From Combretum micranthum (Eukaryota; Streptophyta; Magnoliopsida; Myrtales; Combretaceae): 64,000 nt of DNA. Position numbers and translations under genes: made by a program. Position 1 is the stretch's first letter. Every line of letters starts with the position of its first letter. Positions 59,193 to 64,000 of the stretch are shown here, piece by piece. The stretch lies in the NCBI GenBank assembly GCA_024138025.1, contig JAMXBD010002455.1:1-64000 (forward strand), given 5' to 3'. Below the pieces are notes generated by a model, which saw nothing but the letters and a program-made list of their open reading frames with translations, ran no database searches and had not been told where the DNA came from.

Positions 59193-59551
59193 GACACATA
59201 CGGATAGCTAAGATGACTGCTTATGCTCTTTTTGACACGGGAGCGACACATTCGTTCATCACCACCAAATTGGCTAGACAAGTTGGTTTACCAATAGCCA
59301 CTATTGCCTCTAGCTTTCGTGTTAGAACCCCGATTGGGAGTGTAGTGACGACAAATGAGATGCTGAAGGATTGTCCAATGGAGATTCATGGGCATGGTAC
59401 GAAGTGTGATTTGATAGTATTGGAGATGAGTAAATATGAAGTGATTTTAGGTATGAGTTGGTTAGCCATTGCTAAAGCCGTTGTGGATTGTCGAAGGAAG
59501 AAAGTAAATTTCAAGAATGTTGATGGAATGGATGTTGAGTTCACAGTGTGA
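59193..59551 (+). pseudogene. Aspartic protease of element E
   Basis: Retropepsin of the plant gypsy type. The active site is LFDTGATHSFI, about 12 residues in. LIVLEMSKYEVILGMSWLA is the conserved C-terminal part, followed by DCRRKKVNF. The domain itself is open, with catalytic Asp, Thr and Gly kept. It ends in TGA at 59549-59551 shortly after EFTV, and no RT follows. It has no convincing ATG of its own; it would be reached from gag by splicing or frameshift. Confidence 0.9.
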
Positions 59552-59592
59552 GTAGTTTCAAGAGGAACTGATCTATGGTACTAACAATATGC

Positions 59593-59848
59593 CGTTTATG
59601 GTTCACGGTTAACCTACGATTATTCGATGTCGTTTATGGTTCACGACTAACCTACGATTATTCGATATCGTTTATGGTTCACGATTAACCTACGATTATT
59701 CGATGTCGTTTATGGTGCACGACTAACCTACAATTATTCGATATCATTTATGGTTCACGATTAACCTATGATTATTCGATGTCGTTTATGGTGCACGACT
59801 AACTTACGATTATTCGATATCGTTTATGGTTCACGATTAACCTACAAA
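59593..59848. repeat. 38-bp minisatellite, seven units with alternating types
   Basis: CGTTTATGG starts at 59593, 59631, 59669, 59707, 59745 (CATTTATGG), 59783 and 59821, each 38 bp apart. Units alternate between an ACGATTAACC...GATGT form and an ACGACTAACC...GATAT form, giving a 76-bp two-unit period. Confidence 0.95.
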
Positions 59849-62800
59849 TGCTAATGCTCCATCCCCTTATGATATGCACATGTCAAATTTGGCATTAGTC
59901 CAAGTAGTTGATTAAGTCAATTTGCTTAGGCGATCAAAAATTTTTCAGACAATCCATCATAGCTAACTACACAACCAAAGTTTATCACCCGGTTTCGATA
60001 TTCTTAATTTGAGTTCTCACAACATCATCAATCATATATTTCCCATTAATCCCCATCATTCATATTCCATTCATTTGGTCTACATTCTAGTGCACTACTT
60101 TACGAGCACATACAATAAATGAATCGGGAAGAAAAACTCACTCGGCCATTGGATCACCGGTCTTCTAGTAATAATAATCCGGGGATAGGGAATCATCAAA
60201 CTCGGGATTACCTAAAAAGGAAGGAATACTCTAATAAGTATTTCAACTCAAACTAATCCAATGACTTCTTACGAACTATCAAATTCGTAATTCGCGTCCT
60301 AACTTGGAATTCCAACTTAAAAGGCCATAACTTGGTCATTTTAACTCGGAATCTCGCAAATTTTATATCGATTTCTATCTACTTCGGAAGAGCTTTCTAA
60401 ATATGAAGTTTAAATAAAGTTTTAAAAATATCTAAGCCTCAGAAATGAGGGATCAAATCTGTAGAGCGGTTATATAGATTCTGAAAATGCGGTTTTCATG
60501 AATGCACTTGAGATTCCTAAGTGGAAAATGAAACTAAATGCCATGGTGATGAATTTTCCTATCATGAATGTCATGATATGAACTCAAATGAGCCTAATTT
60601 CCTATAAATGTTTAGACTCAAGAATTTAAATAAACTTTTTCTTAGAAAACCATTTCATGCTATTGTTTAACAAGTAAGTTTACTACACTTGGTCATACTT
60701 ACTTATTATAAGGATTTTCCTTTAGGAAAACTCCACTTTGTTTAAAGAAATTTTGACCCTTATATTTGTTATATCCTAAGGTCTTTATTTCTTTAATAAA
60801 ATCTTCATTTGTAAACTTTTAAGTGGGTCTTATACTAGGATGGTTCCAAAAATCCGAATTTAGAAAATTTCATTTTCAAGTTGATTCCTTTAAGAAAAAT
60901 GCATTTTATACTTAGAACTTTAAGCATTTATTTTATCTATACCCTAAGGACTTCATTTATTTAAGAAAATACCATTTTTGAAGTTGGAAAAATAGTGTTT
61001 TCTAACCATCTATCCATTATTACGAATTTTGCCTACAAGACTTTTAGCTCAAAACTTCTATTGGACTTCATCTCTTGTTTCCAACATTTTTTTTAATAAA
61101 AACTCATTTAGACTCATGAAAAATATTACCAAACATTATCTATCACCTATAGGCTTCATTTTTCTTGGAAAATATGTGTTTAGAAGTTGATAAAAGTGTT
61201 TTTAACCTAAGTTTCCAAAGTCATCCGAATTTACACAAGTTCATTTCTTGAAAAGTGTTTTCCTTTTTGACTTTATTAACTCATTTACCTATAGATCTAT
61301 ATACTAGGAAGGTTATTTACCAAGGACAAAAACTTTAAAGACTATTAATGCACATAAACTCAAAATAATGATGAGATCTTAAATGTCTACATGAATATGA
61401 GTAGTAAAATGGTAGATCTACTATATCAAGTGCTTAAATAAGTTTTGAAAACATAAAAACTACATTTTTATAAAAGATCTTTTGTTCAAAACACTTTTGA
61501 TGAAAAAATCATAAAGCTTATGCCTTGAAAACTCCTTTAAATGTTAGATCTACTTTGTGATGGTTTGGTATTCTGGTTTTGATATTTCATTGTCCTTACC
61601 AAAAGATCATGGGGATATTTGATGGAAATATCCAAGAATATTCTTACCATAACAATGATCTATGAGTAGAATGAGTAGAAGTTTATTTACTTAGAGTAAA
61701 ATAGGAGATGAATGAAGGATAGAAGAAAGTTGGGTGTGTATATGTGTGAGCATGGAGGCTCATGGCATGGGGAAAAAGAGGGAGAGAAATGGAGAGCTTT
61801 TTACCTTTGAGAAATTTGAAAAGTGAAAGAATGAGGAAAGAGAGAGAAAATATAGTTTATATATGAAATGAGATTAGGTTAAAATGGAAGAAAAAAAATA
61901 TAAAAGAATTTGCAAATTGGAACTTGTTGGGGAGGGTTTCACGCCAACCAATGCAAGAGAAGAAAAAGGGGGATTTGATTTTTTGATTAACTTGTTTTGA
62001 TTGATTTGTTTTGATGGATGTACATAAAGTGACATAACTTGTAATAATTATTTGGAAACAAAAGTCCTTGGAAAAGAAAGTGGAATTGAGTGGTTGTAAG
62101 AATAGGATGTACAAATAGGTAATCATAGGTTGTACTTGTGAATAGTAAGGAATAGTAGTCAAAACAATTTAATTACCGGTAGTAAGAAAAATACGAATGA
62201 GAAGGTTATAACTGTATTTTTTGTAAGCCGAAAAATTATGAAATTTATATTTTTGAAATTCTTATTTTATTTCGATTCAAATGAGTATTCACAAGTAGAT
62301 TTTTGAAATTCTAGTTCCGGGGCACGCTTTTCTATAATGGGTCTCGGGATGACCCGGAATTGAAATTTTCTTAAAATCTGATCTTTTCTTGTTTCGAAAT
62401 ATAATCAAGAACTATATTCAAAATTAATTTTGCTTATAAAAGTTTCTTATTTGGAAATCGAGGAAAAGCCAGAATTAGGGTTTCTAGGTCTTTCTCATAA
62501 AGCTTGAACTAAACCGGTTTAGGGTTTCATTTTCTGGTTTTTGAAGTTTACTTGATTACGAGGAAACCCGGGGTATGCATTATAAAAGTAATAAAATTGT
62601 GTAATGAAATAAAATGAATAGTGTAAAAGACTAATCAATTACCGGTAGAAATGAAAATACGATAAAAAGGTTATAACTGTAACTTTTATAACCCGAAAAA
62701 TTATATAGCTGATATATTTAGAAATCTTATAAAATTACGAGTCTAACGGTACTAATGATATATTTTTTATATCTCGAGCCCCGGGACACACTTTTCAAAG

Positions 62801-63861
62801 TCTGCATCCGAACGGGTTCGAAATAGATAAAAAATTTACCAATCTAATATTTTTATACAAACTTATATTACTACGAGCTATTCTACTTATTTAAACTACA
62901 CCTCGGCCTCTAGGGTTAAGGGCGTTAGATTGCCGGACTTACACTATTGTATTCCGGTTAGGGTTTCCGATGATTTTCCGGTTTAGACCTTTGCCAATTT
63001 GGAAACTGAGATTTTCTATTTATAACGTATTTAGTTTGAGAAATTTATTTTAAATTTTATTTTTATAAGCATTTAATATCTCTTACTGCTTTCGGAAATC
63101 TTGAATTGAATCATTATATCCGGAGTTATATCGGTAATGGTTACCGGATATGATTTTCTTGAGTTTGAGTCAAATATCGATTTTTGGAATGATTTTGGGG
63201 AAATCTTGGTTTTTATAATTTGCTTTGAAAAAGGATCTTCATAGTGTTTTGTTTTCGTATTTATTTTTCCTTCGATTTAAGGTTTTATGAACAATTGGTC
63301 AACTTAAGGATTATCTAATTTGTTATTTTGTTTGTTGAATTCTTCCTTCTTAAGATTACGAGATTTCAATTTCTAACTCGTTCTATGATTCTTGGGAGTT
63401 TGATTTGATCGTTAGGGCTTTATTGTGATTTTCGTCTCTTAGGATTATTAGTCTGGTCGTTTGGGGAATTTCCAAAGTCTATATTTTATTATTGGCAGAT
63501 AAAGTTTTCTTAATCGTGCCAAAGCCTAGTTATGGAATTGGCTTTTGGTGATTTCCTGATGCTTCAAATTGTCATGTTATAAATTAACTTGCTTTTTAGC
63601 AAATTATCATTGTGTTTTATTTTTATCCCGATTTTTATGAATTATAGATTAAGTAAGCGGTTTATCTTACGTAATGGTTTTTGGACTTAAGGACTTTTGT
63701 AGTCCTTATTTTATTTTTAGATTTTCTCAAGACTAATGAATTCTTACTTTCGTTTATATTTCAGGACTCATTCAAAGTTCGGTTTTAATTTGGAGTGATT
63801 TTTAAGGTTTATTTTCGAAGTTCATTTTGAAATTATTTATTGAAATTTTCTGGGGCTTACA
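59849..63861 (-). repeat. Third family C LTR copy, truncated at its left
   Basis: Matches C-inner from about its position 800 to its end (TTCTGGGGCTTACA at 63861), including CTCACTCGGCCATTGGATCA, the two CCGGTAG blocks (62176 and 62642) and the TATA region. The first 800 bases, including the TGTCACGCC end, are missing; the minisatellite stands at the break. Confidence 0.88.
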
Positions 63862-64000
63862 TATACCCCATCATACATATCCATTTTTTTCTTTGCCTAC
63901 ACCACTAGTGCCACTACATTACAATCACAATCATTAATTGAGAATTGAAGTAGAACTCACTCGGCCATTGGACGCCGGTCTTTTTAGTAGTAATAGTTAG
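63862..64000 (-). repeat. Fourth family C LTR copy, runs off the window
   Basis: After the third copy ends, CCCATCATACATATCC and AACTCACTCGGCCATTGGAC-type sequence match the C part around 50920-51040. The third copy therefore seems inserted into a fourth, of which only this piece is in view. Confidence 0.75.

Larger units (their letters stand above)
46488..59551 (+). mobile_element. Element E: plus-strand Ty3/gypsy, 5' half, interrupted by C LTRs
   Basis: LTR end, iMet primer site, gag with three zinc knuckles and an aspartic protease, then nothing further of pol. The LTR relates to family C, so E is probably of that family. Gag and protease motifs suggest a chromovirus (Tekay/Del-like), but without RT, integrase or chromodomain this is an inference. 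It is split at 49136-58724 by a C insertion and ends at a minisatellite next to a truncated C copy. Confidence 0.75.

Noticed and set aside
59593..59848. CRISPR-like array
   Set aside because: Units are contiguous with no unique spacers, and the setting is a plant retroelement.

Overview
The window looks like nuclear, probably heterochromatic, DNA of a flowering plant, most likely a eudicot. It is AT-rich and almost wholly made of nested LTR retrotransposons. No complete host gene, rRNA, tRNA gene or CRISPR array is visible. The lineages present (Athila, Tat/Ogre with a second RNase H, a Ty1/copia remnant, and a very-long-LTR Ty3/gypsy family of probable chromovirus type) are typical of plants.

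Layout. (1) 1-652 and 13377-14019 are the flanks of the first element and hold short exon-like open stretches. Between them, 653-13371 is a full-length minus-strand Athila element with matching LTRs, a tRNA-Asp primer site, a polypurine tract and a TCTAG target duplication; its genes are frameshifted. (2) About 15.8-28.86 kb is a decayed minus-strand copia element. Its RNase H is split by a solo LTR (16400-26063) of the family here called C. That LTR is itself interrupted by a short internally deleted gypsy element (16768-20204, duplication CAAGC) and by an unresolved LTR-like block (about 23.55-25.2 kb). (3) 28860-31711 is the 3' end of a second Athila-like element (A'). (4) 31712-46487 is a Tat/Ogre-type plus-strand element with an extra 5' ORF, gag, protease, RT, two RNase H domains, integrase and a 31-bp minisatellite. 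It has no target duplication, and its two flanks come from different elements. (5) 46488-59551 is a plus-strand gypsy element (E): LTR end, iMet primer site, gag and protease. Its gag is cut inside the second zinc knuckle by a C solo LTR (49136-58724, duplication CTCAT). That copy holds a second C solo LTR (49947-54711, duplication GCGAT). (6) A 38-bp minisatellite (59593-59848), a third C copy (to 63861) and the start of a fourth close the window.

No genes here cooperate in a host pathway; the coding stretches are gag, protease, RT, RNase H, integrase and extra ORFs of retroelements, nearly all broken. The points most worth checking are the same-family nested LTRs of about 4.8 kb with exact duplications, a possible intron between gag and protease of E, a possible Ogre-type intron in the Tat element, a tRNA-like pol III promoter inside the Tat LTR, the two minisatellites, and the chance that the Athila element sits in a host exon. 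All similarity statements are by eye.
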